Source of the DNA: JBEISR01 sp044371425
GTDB taxonomy: Bacteria > Planctomycetota > Planctomycetia > Pirellulales > Pirellulaceae
Length of the DNA stretch: 64,000 bases
Reading direction: 5' to 3'
Assembly (NCBI GenBank): GCA_044371425.1
Contig: JBILTR010000002.1
Coordinates: 124,001 to 188,000, forward strand
Shown here: positions 15,845-25,006 of the stretch, piece after piece
Layout: every line of letters starts with the position of its first letter
How positions within the stretch are numbered: the stretch's first letter is position 1
The notes under the pieces: generated by a model
Told to the model about the DNA's origin: nothing
The model's database searches: none
Seen by the model: the letters and a program-made list of their open reading frames with translations, nothing else
Position numbers and translations under genes: made by a program

Positions 15845-17005
15845 ATGCAGAAGCTTGAGCGAACTCCGAGAAAAACAGGCAACATCTTGAGGTGCCCCTT
15901 GGGTTCCCAGCATTTTCGGAATTGTCTCCTTATCCTCTCCATTTTCGCGCAAGCGATTCTAATCGGCCAAGAACCACCTCCGTTGCGGCTGGAAACTCAG
16001 CGCCGCAGTTACCAACTCCTCACCACTCCCACCTCCCTTCTGAAGAAGAACAGTCCACTGCGAGAAACCCTTGCCTCGATCGCTCTTCAAGCCAACCTGA
16101 CACTCTGGCTGGATCGCCGTGTCGACCCCGATCTCCTAGTCGATTTGACCGCGCGCGATCAACCGCTTGGCGAAATCCTCCATGACCTCGCCAGCCGCAC
16201 CTCTACCTCTTTCGGGATGATCGAATCGACTCTGTACTGGGGACCGGCAGGTTCCGGCCCGCGCATTGAGGCGGCGCACTGGCAACTGCTCTGCGATCAC
16301 CCCGAACTGCGGCCCCGCACCAGCTTCTCCTGGGAACCGATCTCCGAACCCTCCCAGTTGCTGCAGAAGCTAGCCGCCAATGAATCGCTCCAATGGATCT
16401 CGCTAGACCCGATCGAACATGATCTTTGGAACGAAGGGCACATGGAGTCGACGACTCGCGCCGGCTTGCTGACCTTGATGCTGGCGGGATTTGAGTCGAC
16501 TGTGCAAGTGCAGTCGAGCGACCAGCCAATCCCGCTCCAAATCGTTCCGCTTCCGGAGACCTCAGAGGTCAGCGCTTCGTATCCAGCTAGCCCTCGATCG
16601 AAAGTCGAAGCCTTCCTGAAATCCCATCCGCATTCGAAAGCCCGCGTCGACTCCGGGGCGATCCAGCTGGTCGGGCCAGCGGCCGATCATCGGGACTGGG
16701 TTTGGGGAGTCCCCTCCAAAACGGCTCCCCGTTCGCCCCCTGGCAGCGATCCCTTAGCCAAACAGCGATTCACTGCGCGACTTCAGGGAACCCTCGCGGA
16801 AGTCCTCCAATCGCTGGCCGACTCGCAAGGAATGCAGTTCCAGCCCTGGCCACTTCCTGAATCGCTTGCCGCGATGCGGATCGATGTGGAGACAGACAAA
16901 GCGTCGATCGACCAACTGCTGGAAAAGATCGGTGCGGCCAGCAGACTTTCCTTTCGTCGCGATCGCCTGAAGGTTGAATGGTCGCCCCAATCGGACGCCC
17001 CCTGA
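15845..17005 (+). CDS. Exported STN/secretin-N-like protein, unknown function
   Basis: A 386-residue protein with a hydrophobic leader (FRNCLLILSIFAQAILIGQE) consistent with secretion. Residues about 60-125 (PLRETLASIALQANLTLWLDRRVDPDLLV... DLTARDQPLGEILHDLAS) resemble the small beta-alpha STN domain of secretins and TonB receptors. A second similar unit near the C-terminus (LQGTLAEVLQSLADSQG ... MRIDVETDKASIDQLLEKIG) suggests an internal duplication. No secretin pore domain follows. I infer an envelope role, but no partner is identifiable. The start is uncertain: 15845 is the first ATG, with weak ribosome binding signals. Confidence 0.7.
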   Translation: MQKLERTPRKTGNILRCPLGSQHFRNCLLILSIFAQAILIGQEPPPLRLETQRRSYQLLTTPTSLLKKNSPLRETLASIALQANLTLWLDRRVDPDLLVDLTARDQPLGEILHDLASRTSTSFGMIESTLYWGPAGSGPRIEAAHWQLLCDHPELRPRTSFSWEPISEPSQLLQKLAANESLQWISLDPIEHDLWNEGHMESTTRAGLLTLMLAGFESTVQVQSSDQPIPLQIVPLPETSEVSASYPASPRSKVEAFLKSHPHSKARVDSGAIQLVGPAADHRDWVWGVPSKTAPRSPPGSDPLAKQRFTARLQGTLAEVLQSLADSQGMQFQPWPLPESLAAMRIDVETDKASIDQLLEKIGAASRLSFRRDRLKVEWSPQSDAP

Positions 17006-17077
17006 TCCTTCCCTAGAATGGTCCCGATGTCTCCTTGCGATCTTCGATCGAAGGGGCGAACGGTTCTCAAAGCTCTT

Positions 17078-18007
17078 CTACGGCGTCGCCCCAGAAGTGT
17101 TGGCTGTCGAAGCAACGGGAGCTCCCTCTTTCGCCACGGCGGCTTGATAGTGACGCAAGAACGCCAGACGTGGATTCCCCAGCGACCGCTCCAGCCGCTG
17201 ATGCAACGTGCTGCGATCGTCCCCAGCATGCATCGCTGCCAAGTGATCGACCAGCACGCGCCTGCTGACCTCCGAATGCGTCATCAGGAAATGGATCCAA
17301 CCCCAGGCATCCCCATACGATCCGGTCGAAGATCCCGGATCAAACGAATCCTGTTCCATCGCCTTCAATGAGGGTGCGTGCCCAAGTCGTACCAGCCACG
17401 CTATCCGCGAACCATGGACGGGATGGAGTGCTTCTGAATCGTCTGGGACCTCGTAGTACTCGGCGATTCCTTCATCGATCCACACCGGAAGATTGGGGAC
17501 GGACAGATGGAGCAGTGCATGGCAGACCTCATGCCGAAGGTCTTCGACCAGCCCCGGATGGCGGCAGACGAAAACCTGACTGCGGTCCTGATGCCGCAAG
17601 AAGAGGGAACGACGCCCACCGACTTCAGGGTAGTACCTCTCCAAATAGCGATCCAAGATTTGCTGGTTACCAAGGACCATCACCGCAATGGGTGCGTCCG
17701 CCCTAGCAAGCTCCAGCTCTCTCGCCATCCGACCTGCCAATTCCTCCAGATGCTCGGCCCACTGCTTCGCTTCTCCCAGTGGTCGATCTCCAAGGAAGCG
17801 AAACCGCCCCCACTGCACCTCATGAGGCCACGATGCCGCTTCGGCCGCTCGTGCTACAGACACACCCATCACCGCGCCGAAAAATCGACAGCAGTCGGCC
17901 AGCCAGCGCCGCCGGGAACTGGGAGACGGTGCCCCATAGCAGTTCGCATCCGGGACGCAATTTGCATTGCATCCGCCATGTTTCGTTTGCTTCTGACCGC
18001 TTGGCAT
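17078..18007 (-). CDS. Exported HExxH metallopeptidase-like protein (peptidase MA / DUF1570 type)
   Basis: About 309 residues from the ATG at 18007; the frame is open 16 codons further. A hydrophobic leader near residues 45-57 (FFGAVMGVSVARA) suggests export. The catalytic-type motif HEVCH lies in LRHEVCHALLHLSVPNLPVWIDEGIAEYYE, where the later glutamate fits a gluzincin third ligand. The C-terminal helix region WGWIHFLMTHSEVSRRVL is typical of the family. It would be a zinc protease acting outside the cytoplasm with an unknown substrate. It is convergent with the STN-like gene, separated by 72 bp. Confidence 0.78.
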   Translation of the reverse strand: MPSGQKQTKHGGCNANCVPDANCYGAPSPSSRRRWLADCCRFFGAVMGVSVARAAEAASWPHEVQWGRFRFLGDRPLGEAKQWAEHLEELAGRMARELELARADAPIAVMVLGNQQILDRYLERYYPEVGGRRSLFLRHQDRSQVFVCRHPGLVEDLRHEVCHALLHLSVPNLPVWIDEGIAEYYEVPDDSEALHPVHGSRIAWLVRLGHAPSLKAMEQDSFDPGSSTGSYGDAWGWIHFLMTHSEVSRRVLVDHLAAMHAGDDRSTLHQRLERSLGNPRLAFLRHYQAAVAKEGAPVASTANTSGATP

Positions 18008-18771
18008 AGGATCCAGAACTCCGGCGCAGTCGACTGTGGAAGCGCAGCGTGCCATACAGATGAACCGCCTTCCAACAAGGGCTTAGCAAAGATAGCCAAT
18101 CGGGCAAAGACCGCTTTACGCGAATTCCACCCCGCTCCCTAGCGGACCGCTCGACTTCCAACTCGCACCTCGTAGCAGATCGTCCGCTCGCGCCACGGGC
18201 TGCTAGGTGGAAAAGCCCCATCGGGAAGGATGGTGGCTGGCGTCCCTTTTCGCTGCATCAGGTTGGACTGGCCCCGCAAAGTTCACCGAATCGCTCGCGC
18301 CGTCGCTTTCCCAACCGTCCGAATCCTGGCGGAAGGGAACCAGCACGAATCCCGTAGCCAGATTGGTGTGTTCCGCCGTCCCGATCCACGGCCTGGATAG
18401 TCAGGCTTTCTATCGCATTCGATCGCATTGGACAGTCCTCCGAAGACCGACGGCCTCACACACCCTACGAAGGCAGAGGTCCTCCAGGGTGCGTGATTCA
18501 TGCTCTTGTGGCATGACCGTCTTGGCCATGCAGGCTTACCACCTGCCGGATTCATCCGATCGCGAAGACACCAGATTCAAACATCGATCAGCCAGATTGG
18601 TTTTTCACGAGTCAGAGTAAGAGCACCAACACGAATCAAGGTGGCAGTGCGCGAGCCCTCCGGAGGGCGGCGCGGCGCAACTTGGATCAGGCAACTACAG
18701 CGAATCATCGCTGTGTCGTTCGCTTGCCCTTCAACCCTGCAAGCTTGCGGCGTGGTCGGAAAAAGGCCAAG
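18008..18771. other. About 760 bp without a supported gene
   Basis: Frames of 90-140 codons exist but have no family motifs and no ribosome binding sites. The only structure noticed is a short palindrome, GCCCTCCGGAGGGC, at about 18657-18670. The promoter for the minus-strand peptidase should lie at its left end. Confidence 0.45.
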
Positions 18772-19854
18772 TCAATTCCACTTGTCCAAAGGGTGCGTTC
18801 GGTCCACCAAGGGGAGTACCACGCGGCTTTGCGAGACATGCGAAGCAAAGACTGAATGGATGCATTCCAGCGTCCAAATCGCCTCACGCAATGAACAAAT
18901 CGGGGCGCGATCCTGGTCGATCGACTCCAGTAGATCCTGCACCACCACGGGATGGGCTCCTTCGTACCCGGCGACTGCTGGTGCCATCGGCAGCTCGCGC
19001 CAGCCATCCCCTGAGCCGCCAAACCAGAACGGATCTCGGGACAATCGAGCGGGGACGCCGAACCCGGACGGAAGCCAGATTTCCCCTTCGGTCCCTCGTA
19101 GCCTCAGCCCAAAACGGCTGGGAGGCTTGGCGCTCTGTTTATCGGATGCAAACCTGCCCACCAAATTGTTTGGAAGCCCCCATATCGCCTCGACTCGATT
19201 CCCCGCAAGCAGCCCCAGTCCTTCGTTCCCTTCCCGGCGCGACGACGGCTCCGCAAGCTTTCCATCCTGGAGCAGCACGGCCAGGCAAAAGGCGGGAGGT
19301 CCAGCCAGCGCCACCATCAGCTCCAGCGCATGGGACCCCAGCACCCAGAGGTCTTCGGCTCCACCTCGCCCATCTTCTTTCCCCCGCACTTCCATCTCCA
19401 GCAATCGTCCGATCGCTCCCTCTGCCAGCGCTTTGCGGACCGAGGTCAGGGCAGGGGAGTAGTGAGCGATATGGGCCACTGCCACTTTCAGATGCCGCAT
19501 CTGACAAGCTCTCTCGATCGCATCCGCCTCCTCCAGCGTCCGGCAGAATGGCTTTTCCATGTAGAGATGGCAACCGTATTCAGCAGCTGCTAACGCCATG
19601 TCGGCATGCTGATCGATCCAGCGAGGCGCAATCACGCAGATCTCCGGTCGCTCCTGATCGAGCATCTGGCGGTAATCCCGATATGCTCGCGCCGCACCCG
19701 ATCTTTGCATGGCGGCAGCGTGACTTGCCTCCACCGGATCGGCCACTGCCACCACCTCGCACGCAGGATGATTGCGGAATGCCGTATCCATTCCGTGGCC
19801 ATAGTCGCCTCGGCCCGTGTGCCCGATCACCGCTACCTTTTTTCGTTCGATCAT
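18772..19854 (-). CDS. Gfo/Idh/MocA-family oxidoreductase (cytoplasmic)
   Basis: A 360-residue NAD(P)-dependent dehydrogenase-like protein. The Rossmann motif is near the start (KVAVIGHTGRGDYGHG), and the family EKP motif is in HLYMEKPFCRTLEEAD, where the lysine is catalytic in known members. The start is set at 19854 because ATGA overlaps the stop of the upstream gene (19851-19853), a hallmark of translational coupling. The C-terminal domain (LWVLGSHALELMVAL) fits the substrate-binding half. It has no export signal, unlike its partner. It probably acts on a sugar or cyclitol, and the substrate is unknown. Confidence 0.9.
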   Translation of the reverse strand: MIERKKVAVIGHTGRGDYGHGMDTAFRNHPACEVVAVADPVEASHAAAMQRSGAARAYRDYRQMLDQERPEICVIAPRWIDQHADMALAAAEYGCHLYMEKPFCRTLEEADAIERACQMRHLKVAVAHIAHYSPALTSVRKALAEGAIGRLLEMEVRGKEDGRGGAEDLWVLGSHALELMVALAGPPAFCLAVLLQDGKLAEPSSRREGNEGLGLLAGNRVEAIWGLPNNLVGRFASDKQSAKPPSRFGLRLRGTEGEIWLPSGFGVPARLSRDPFWFGGSGDGWRELPMAPAVAGYEGAHPVVVQDLLESIDQDRAPICSLREAIWTLECIHSVFASHVSQSRVVLPLVDRTHPLDKWN

Positions 19855-21218
19855 GACAACCCCCGGGGAACGCCCCAATGCGTATCGGAATAGTCTCGCC
19901 CTAGCAGCCTACTGGCCTCGTCGTCTCCCAGGACTTTGCGAGCCATCGGATCGAACGCGATCCCTCGCTTCAGTCGCGCGCTGATATTGGCCAGATGAAC
20001 CACACCGGCACTCAGCAACCCTGCAGCGATCGGCGCCGTCGCTGCATCCCTCCCTTCGATGGCTCGAAGGAAATTCCCCTGGTGGTCCGAGACTTCCGGT
20101 CTGCCGGCCTGCTCTTCCTTCAATTCGTTCCGAGGCCCATACAGCTTCCAGCCGACATTGTGTCCCATCAGCATCATCCCTTCGGTGCCATAGAAGGCAG
20201 CGCCGTTTTCGTATCCTTCCTGCACATAAGGGGACCAGATCCGCTGCTCGAAGATCAGCTGCCTGGGCCGCTCCGTTCCATTTTCGCGGCCAAACTCGCA
20301 GACTGCGTACTGAGTATCTGGAAACTGCTGATCGTCATCGAAGAAATCTTTGGCTCCATAACAACCAACCCAGTCGGGCAACCGATCGACCCCAAGTCCC
20401 CAGAGCGCGACGTCGATATCGTGGACCCCGTCGTTGCCGATATCACCACATCCGAAGTCGTACCACCATCGCCAGACTCCGTGGAGCAAATTGCGGCGGT
20501 AGGGGACCGGTCTGGCCGGTCCCAGCCAATTCGGATAGTCCAACTCCGCAGGTGGCTCCCCAGGTGACTCCTTGCCGATCGAACCGCGGCGCTGGCTATT
20601 CCAGGCCTTGGCGACCAGCACCTGCCCAATGGCTCCTTGCCTGAGTCGATCCATACCGGCGGTCACCACGGGTGAGGAACGGCTTTGCGTCCCCACCTGA
20701 AGCACCTTTCCCGATTTGCGTACCGCCTCTTCCAGCAACCAGCCCTCTCTCAGATTATGGCAGCATGGCTTTTCTACGTAGACATGCTTCCCTGCCTCCA
20801 GAGCCAGCAAGGCCGCCGGTGCATGCCAGTGATCTGGCGTCGCGATGAAGACTGCATCGATCTTGGGACTGCGAAAGCACTCCCGCATGTCGGCGAAGGT
20901 TTCGGGCGCGGCCTTCCCGGCTTCGACAACCGATTGAGCAGCTTTCTCCAGACGCAGGCGATCGACATCGCAGACCGCCACCAGTTCGCAATCGGTTCGG
21001 GATGCCAGCATCCGCACATGCCCACCGCCCATCCCTCCGGTACCGATCACGGCAACACGAAGTTTCATGGGCGACTCATCGGCCAAGCCACTTTGGGCTG
21101 CCAGGGGACTGGAGATCACGGTACTGGACATTACGGTACTGGCGGCCACTCCCTGCATCACAAGATTCTTCGCTGCCTGCCGACGATCGATCCCCGAAAA
21201 CTCGCTCTCTCCCTGCAT
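19851..21218 (-). CDS. Gfo/Idh/MocA-family oxidoreductase with Tat-like leader
   Basis: A 455-residue protein with an N-terminal stretch IDRRQAAKNLVMQGVAASTVM that resembles a twin-arginine leader, followed by the Rossmann motif RVAVIGTGGMGGGHV. EKP lies in HVYVEKPCCHNLREG. The planctomycete-type C-terminal features WNSQRRGSIG, LDYPNWLGPA and WRWWYDFGCGDIGNDGVHDID are clear. Tat export would deliver the enzyme folded with its cofactor. It is the first gene of an overlapping pair, and its stop codon shares bases with the next start. The role is inferred to be oxidation of a sugar-like substrate. Confidence 0.93.
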   Translation of the reverse strand: MQGESEFSGIDRRQAAKNLVMQGVAASTVMSSTVISSPLAAQSGLADESPMKLRVAVIGTGGMGGGHVRMLASRTDCELVAVCDVDRLRLEKAAQSVVEAGKAAPETFADMRECFRSPKIDAVFIATPDHWHAPAALLALEAGKHVYVEKPCCHNLREGWLLEEAVRKSGKVLQVGTQSRSSPVVTAGMDRLRQGAIGQVLVAKAWNSQRRGSIGKESPGEPPAELDYPNWLGPARPVPYRRNLLHGVWRWWYDFGCGDIGNDGVHDIDVALWGLGVDRLPDWVGCYGAKDFFDDDQQFPDTQYAVCEFGRENGTERPRQLIFEQRIWSPYVQEGYENGAAFYGTEGMMLMGHNVGWKLYGPRNELKEEQAGRPEVSDHQGNFLRAIEGRDAATAPIAAGLLSAGVVHLANISARLKRGIAFDPMARKVLGDDEASRLLGRDYSDTHWGVPRGLS

Positions 21219-21292
21219 AGTCGGTTCCCCCTGTGACTGGTTGTGGTAGTTTTCATGGTCGCCAGCGCACCTTGGGGTGAGACAGCCAAGGA

Positions 21293-22684
21293 TTACGGCT
21301 GGATGGCATCGCTCCAGCGACTGCCCGTCAGTCGACTGAGATCAGCAAAAAAATTGGGATAGGTTTTCTCGATGCAGATCGGATGGACGATCCGGATTCC
21401 GGGCACGCGCAGCGCTGCCAGCGCAAAGCTCATCGCCATCCGATGGTCGTTGTAGGTCTCCAAGGTAGCAGGCCGTAGGACTCCTGGGACGATCGTCATT
21501 CCATCCGAGTGCTCGATCACCTCCGCACCCAACTTGCGAAGTTCGGTCGCCAGATCGCCGATGCGATCGGTTTCCTTGTGCCGATTGTGCGCGACTCCTC
21601 GCACCCGCGTCGGCCCTTCGGCAAAAAGAGCGACCATGGCCAGCGTTTGCACGGTATCGCTCATCGTATTCATATCGATATCGACGCCACGCAGTTTCCC
21701 GGTGCCTCGCACCCGCAATCCATCAGGCAACTGGTCCACCTGGCACCCCATCGCCTGCAGCACATCGACGAAGCCTGCATCCCCCTGCAGACCATCTCGC
21801 CGGACCCCTTCCACCACGACATCGCCGTCGGTAATGGCGGCGACGGCAAAAAAGTAGCTGGCCGCCGACGCATCCGGTTCGATCTCGTAACGACACGCCC
21901 GGTATCGCTGCGGCGCTGGAACCACAAAACTTCGTTCCGACCGCCGTTCCACCTGCACACCGAATCGTTCCATGACCCGCCAAGTCATCTCGACGTAACT
22001 TCTGGATACCAGTTCTCCTTCGACGTCGATTTGCACCGGACCGCGCGCATTGGGTGCTGCCATCAGAAGGCCGCTGAGGAATTGACTGGAGATACTTCCT
22101 GCCACCTGGGTAGTTCCTCCCTCCATCCCGTTGCCCGCCAACGTGACTGGAGGACAATCCGGCCGTTCGAGATTGCTGCTTCGCGCGTCGACCCCCAACT
22201 TCCGCAATGCTTCCAGCAGGTCACCGACGGGACGCTGGTGCATTCGCGGCACACCCGATAGCAAGTAGTTTCCAGGAAACGTCGCCAGCGCTGCGGTCAA
22301 GAATCTGAGGGTCGTTCCACTGTTGGCCACATAGATGGAATGCGTCTGGCCATCCTCGCCCTGGGAAGCTCCTGGTGGCAGCGTTCCTCCTCCCCCCTCG
22401 ACCGTCATCCGGTGGCCACGACGGTCCCAGTCGATGCGCCATCCCAACTGCCTCCAGGCTTCCACCATGACCAGCGTGTCTTCACTCTCCAGGACACCAT
22501 CGAGAACCGATGTTCCCTCGGCCAGCGCAGCACAGGTCACCGCCCGATTGGTCAAACTCTTCGACCCAGGAGGACGAATGCGACCGACTACTTTTCCTAC
22601 AGTCTCCAAGGACAAGACGCTTGGCAGTATCCCGTTCAAGAATCGACTCCCAACTGGTTCCCAACCGCTCTTCGAACGGCGCAA
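21293..22684 (-). CDS. aroA: 3-phosphoshikimate 1-carboxyvinyltransferase (EPSP synthase)
   Basis: This enzyme transfers enolpyruvate to shikimate-3-phosphate. Motifs include RPPGSKSLTNRAVTCAALAEG, the core NSGTTLRFLTAALA, SSQFLSGLLMAAP, EPDASAASYFFAVAAI, DIDMNTMSDTVQTLAMVALFAEG and TYNDHRMAMSFALAAL. Length is 463 from a TTG at 22684. Homologues usually begin about 10 residues before RPPGSKS, so the first 20-odd residues are suspect and a start near codon 24 (TTG before ETVGKVVG) is possible. It sits 74 bp upstream of the oxidoreductase pair on the same strand. Confidence 0.96.
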   Translation of the reverse strand: MRRSKSGWEPVGSRFLNGILPSVLSLETVGKVVGRIRPPGSKSLTNRAVTCAALAEGTSVLDGVLESEDTLVMVEAWRQLGWRIDWDRRGHRMTVEGGGGTLPPGASQGEDGQTHSIYVANSGTTLRFLTAALATFPGNYLLSGVPRMHQRPVGDLLEALRKLGVDARSSNLERPDCPPVTLAGNGMEGGTTQVAGSISSQFLSGLLMAAPNARGPVQIDVEGELVSRSYVEMTWRVMERFGVQVERRSERSFVVPAPQRYRACRYEIEPDASAASYFFAVAAITDGDVVVEGVRRDGLQGDAGFVDVLQAMGCQVDQLPDGLRVRGTGKLRGVDIDMNTMSDTVQTLAMVALFAEGPTRVRGVAHNRHKETDRIGDLATELRKLGAEVIEHSDGMTIVPGVLRPATLETYNDHRMAMSFALAALRVPGIRIVHPICIEKTYPNFFADLSRLTGSRWSDAIQP

Positions 22685-22975
22685 CTGGCAAATCGCGTTG
22701 CCTCAACTCTCAGAAACAACCGCTTCCCGCTCCCTGTCATCGTAGACAGTGCGAAGGGGATCTCGGAACCCCAGACCCTTCGTTTCCCCCCAATCCCGCG
22801 ATTCCCGTCGCTCCCAAAGCGACCAATTTCTCTTCTTGGCTACCGATGCTCGCTTGGTTGACCAGCCGAACTCCCTTCCACCACGCAAGGAAATCTCTTC
22901 CAATGGAATGTCTCCACAGTCAGCCGCCTCAGGGTTTTCCCTGCCATGCGGTTGCACTGATCGATCCCGACCCCC

Positions 22976-24889
22976 ATGCCCTCCACCCATGGATCCATGA
23001 TGCCCCCTCTCTCGCAGCGCTACCGCGACCTGATCGAAGAACTTGTGCGAGAGCAACATCGACTGGAAGCGGTGCTTCGAAAATTGGAGTGGATTCGGCC
23101 AGCTCTTTTTGTGCCAGCGCTACTGCTTTTAGGAGGAGGCTATCTCCGGAACGATGCCCCGGGATGGGCGGTTCCACTCGGCTGGTTGCTGCTGCTGGGC
23201 TTCCTCGGCATTCTGTCGTGGCACGAGTTCCATCGCGAAAAACACGAAGCGGTCTTGCGGCGCCTGCAGTGGTTGCACCGGCTGCTGGCCAGAACCGATC
23301 GAAGATGGAGCGATGTTCACCCGATCCCTTTGCCCGAAGGATCCACCCATTTCGCCGATCACCCAACCAGTCGCGACCTCGATCTGTTCGGTCCAAAAAG
23401 CCTCTACCAGTTGGCATGCCTCGCATCCACCCAGCAAGGCCGAAGTACCGTCGCCCGCTGGCTGGTCGAATGGGCCCCTCCCGAGACCTTGCAGCGACGC
23501 CAGGAGACAGTCCGCGAATGGCAGCCGATCACCCAACAACGCGAAGAAGTCCTCGAACTCTGTTACCAATTGAGCGCCAGCCGGTCCAACCCTGATCGCT
23601 TCACCCAGTGGGCTCAATCCCCATCCTGGCTCGCCAACCACCCATCGGTACATCGCGCCAGCCAGTTCGGTCCCATCCTGATCCTCCTGGGGCTTGCGGG
23701 AATCCTGGCCAGCAAGTCGATGGCCGCCGCCTCCCTCACCCTCCCGGCCACCATCTGCCTGCTAACCGGGCTTGCCATCAATACGGTGGTCATGCTCGGC
23801 TGGGTGGGTTCCATTCACGATATTTTCCAACAGGTCTTCGCAAGCTCTGCCAGCGTCCAGGAGCATCACTTGCTCTTTGAAAGCCTTGCACGACTGCCTG
23901 CGACCAGTTCGATGGCCAGCCGGCTTCGCGATCAATACGCAACCGGCCCCGACTCGGCCACCGAAGGACTCCGTCACCTCCGATTCTGGGCGAGACTGGC
24001 TCACCTCCAGAAAAATCCGACCCTCTTCCTGATCTACCTTCCGCTCCAGTGGATCCTGGCCTGGGATCTCCGCGTCATGGAAGGATTGGAACGATGGAAG
24101 GGACGGTTTGGCCAACGCGCTGCGGGATGGCTGGATGCACTGGGCAGCACGGAAGCCTTGCTCAGCGCCGCGACGATCGCCGACGAAAACCCATCCTGGT
24201 GCTTTCCTCGCTTCCTGACGTCATCCGACCTTCCGCCTGCGGCATCCCCTTGGGTGGTACATGCCCTGGGCCACCCCTTACTGGCCGACGCTCAGAGAGT
24301 CACCAACGATTACTCTTGGGATCCCTCCCGCCCGATCCATCTGGTCACCGGATCCAATATGGCCGGAAAAAGCACCTGGCTGCGTTGCCTTGGCCTCAAT
24401 CAGATTCTCGCTCGACTAGGAAGCCCCATCTGTGCAGCCGACTCGGTCGGCGTCCCTCTCGATCTGGCCACCAGCATGCGAGTCCAGGACAATCTCCACG
24501 ACGGGGTTTCGTTCTTCATGGCGGAACTGAAGCGTCTACGAGAGATCGTCGATCATTGCCGATCCAACGAGGCTTTGCAGCGCCCCACCCTCTGCCTGCT
24601 CGACGAAATCCTGCAAGGCACGAACAGTCGCGAGCGACAGATTGCGGTGCTCCGCGTGGTCGAAAAACTAATGGCCCTGAAAGCCTGGATCGCCATCAGC
24701 ACCCACGATCTGGAACTTGCCGATCAGGATCAATTGAAGCAGTGCGCCACGGTGGTGCATTTCCGGGAACGCTTCGAGACGCGGTCCGGAGAGCGAACGA
24801 TGGTTTTTGATTATCGCATGCACCCGGGTGCCACCCCCACCACCAATGCGCTGGCGCTGCTGGAGTGGGTTGGTCTGGATGCGGACTGA
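22976..24889 (+). CDS. Membrane-anchored MutS-family ATPase
   Basis: A 637-residue protein that lacks the mismatch-recognition domain I of MutS. It has hydrophobic segments near residues 42-58 and 64-82 and again about 225-280, plus a weaker one about 345-358. The C-terminal third is a MutS-type ABC ATPase. It has Walker A GSNMAGKST (about 459-467), the DSVGVPLD and RVQDNLHDGVSFFMAELKRL region, Walker B LCLLDEILQGTNSRER and the ISTHDLELA switch. This matches a known but poorly studied group of membrane MutS-like proteins. Its role in repair or recombination is not established. Several ATGs cluster at the start (22976, 22997, 23000), with none clearly best. Confidence 0.9.
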   Translation: MPSTHGSMMPPLSQRYRDLIEELVREQHRLEAVLRKLEWIRPALFVPALLLLGGGYLRNDAPGWAVPLGWLLLLGFLGILSWHEFHREKHEAVLRRLQWLHRLLARTDRRWSDVHPIPLPEGSTHFADHPTSRDLDLFGPKSLYQLACLASTQQGRSTVARWLVEWAPPETLQRRQETVREWQPITQQREEVLELCYQLSASRSNPDRFTQWAQSPSWLANHPSVHRASQFGPILILLGLAGILASKSMAAASLTLPATICLLTGLAINTVVMLGWVGSIHDIFQQVFASSASVQEHHLLFESLARLPATSSMASRLRDQYATGPDSATEGLRHLRFWARLAHLQKNPTLFLIYLPLQWILAWDLRVMEGLERWKGRFGQRAAGWLDALGSTEALLSAATIADENPSWCFPRFLTSSDLPPAASPWVVHALGHPLLADAQRVTNDYSWDPSRPIHLVTGSNMAGKSTWLRCLGLNQILARLGSPICAADSVGVPLDLATSMRVQDNLHDGVSFFMAELKRLREIVDHCRSNEALQRPTLCLLDEILQGTNSRERQIAVLRVVEKLMALKAWIAISTHDLELADQDQLKQCATVVHFRERFETRSGERTMVFDYRMHPGATPTTNALALLEWVGLDAD

Positions 24890-24960
24890 GCCCCTAAAGA
24901 GTAGCCTTGGCGCCTGGTCCCCGTCGAAGTTGTCTTGGGGCGATAACCCAATGCTTGGCT

Positions 24961-24989
24961 AAAAAGAGCCCACAGGTAGAGGGCTCTTT
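24961..24989 (-). terminator. Intrinsic terminator of the lipid kinase gene
   Basis: AAAGAGCCC (24963-24971) pairs with GGGCTCTTT (24981-24989), a perfect 9-bp stem with a 9-base loop. Read on the minus strand it ends in TTTTT, 18 bp after the kinase stop codon. On the plus strand it ends in TTTG only, but could also serve the convergent MutS-like gene. Confidence 0.85.
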
Positions 24990-25006
24990 GCAATCTCTGG
25001 CTCGGC

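Noticed and set aside
18207..18620. A 137-codon plus-strand frame in the 18 kb gap
   Set aside because: No motif, no ribosome binding site and no hydrophobic or repeat pattern.
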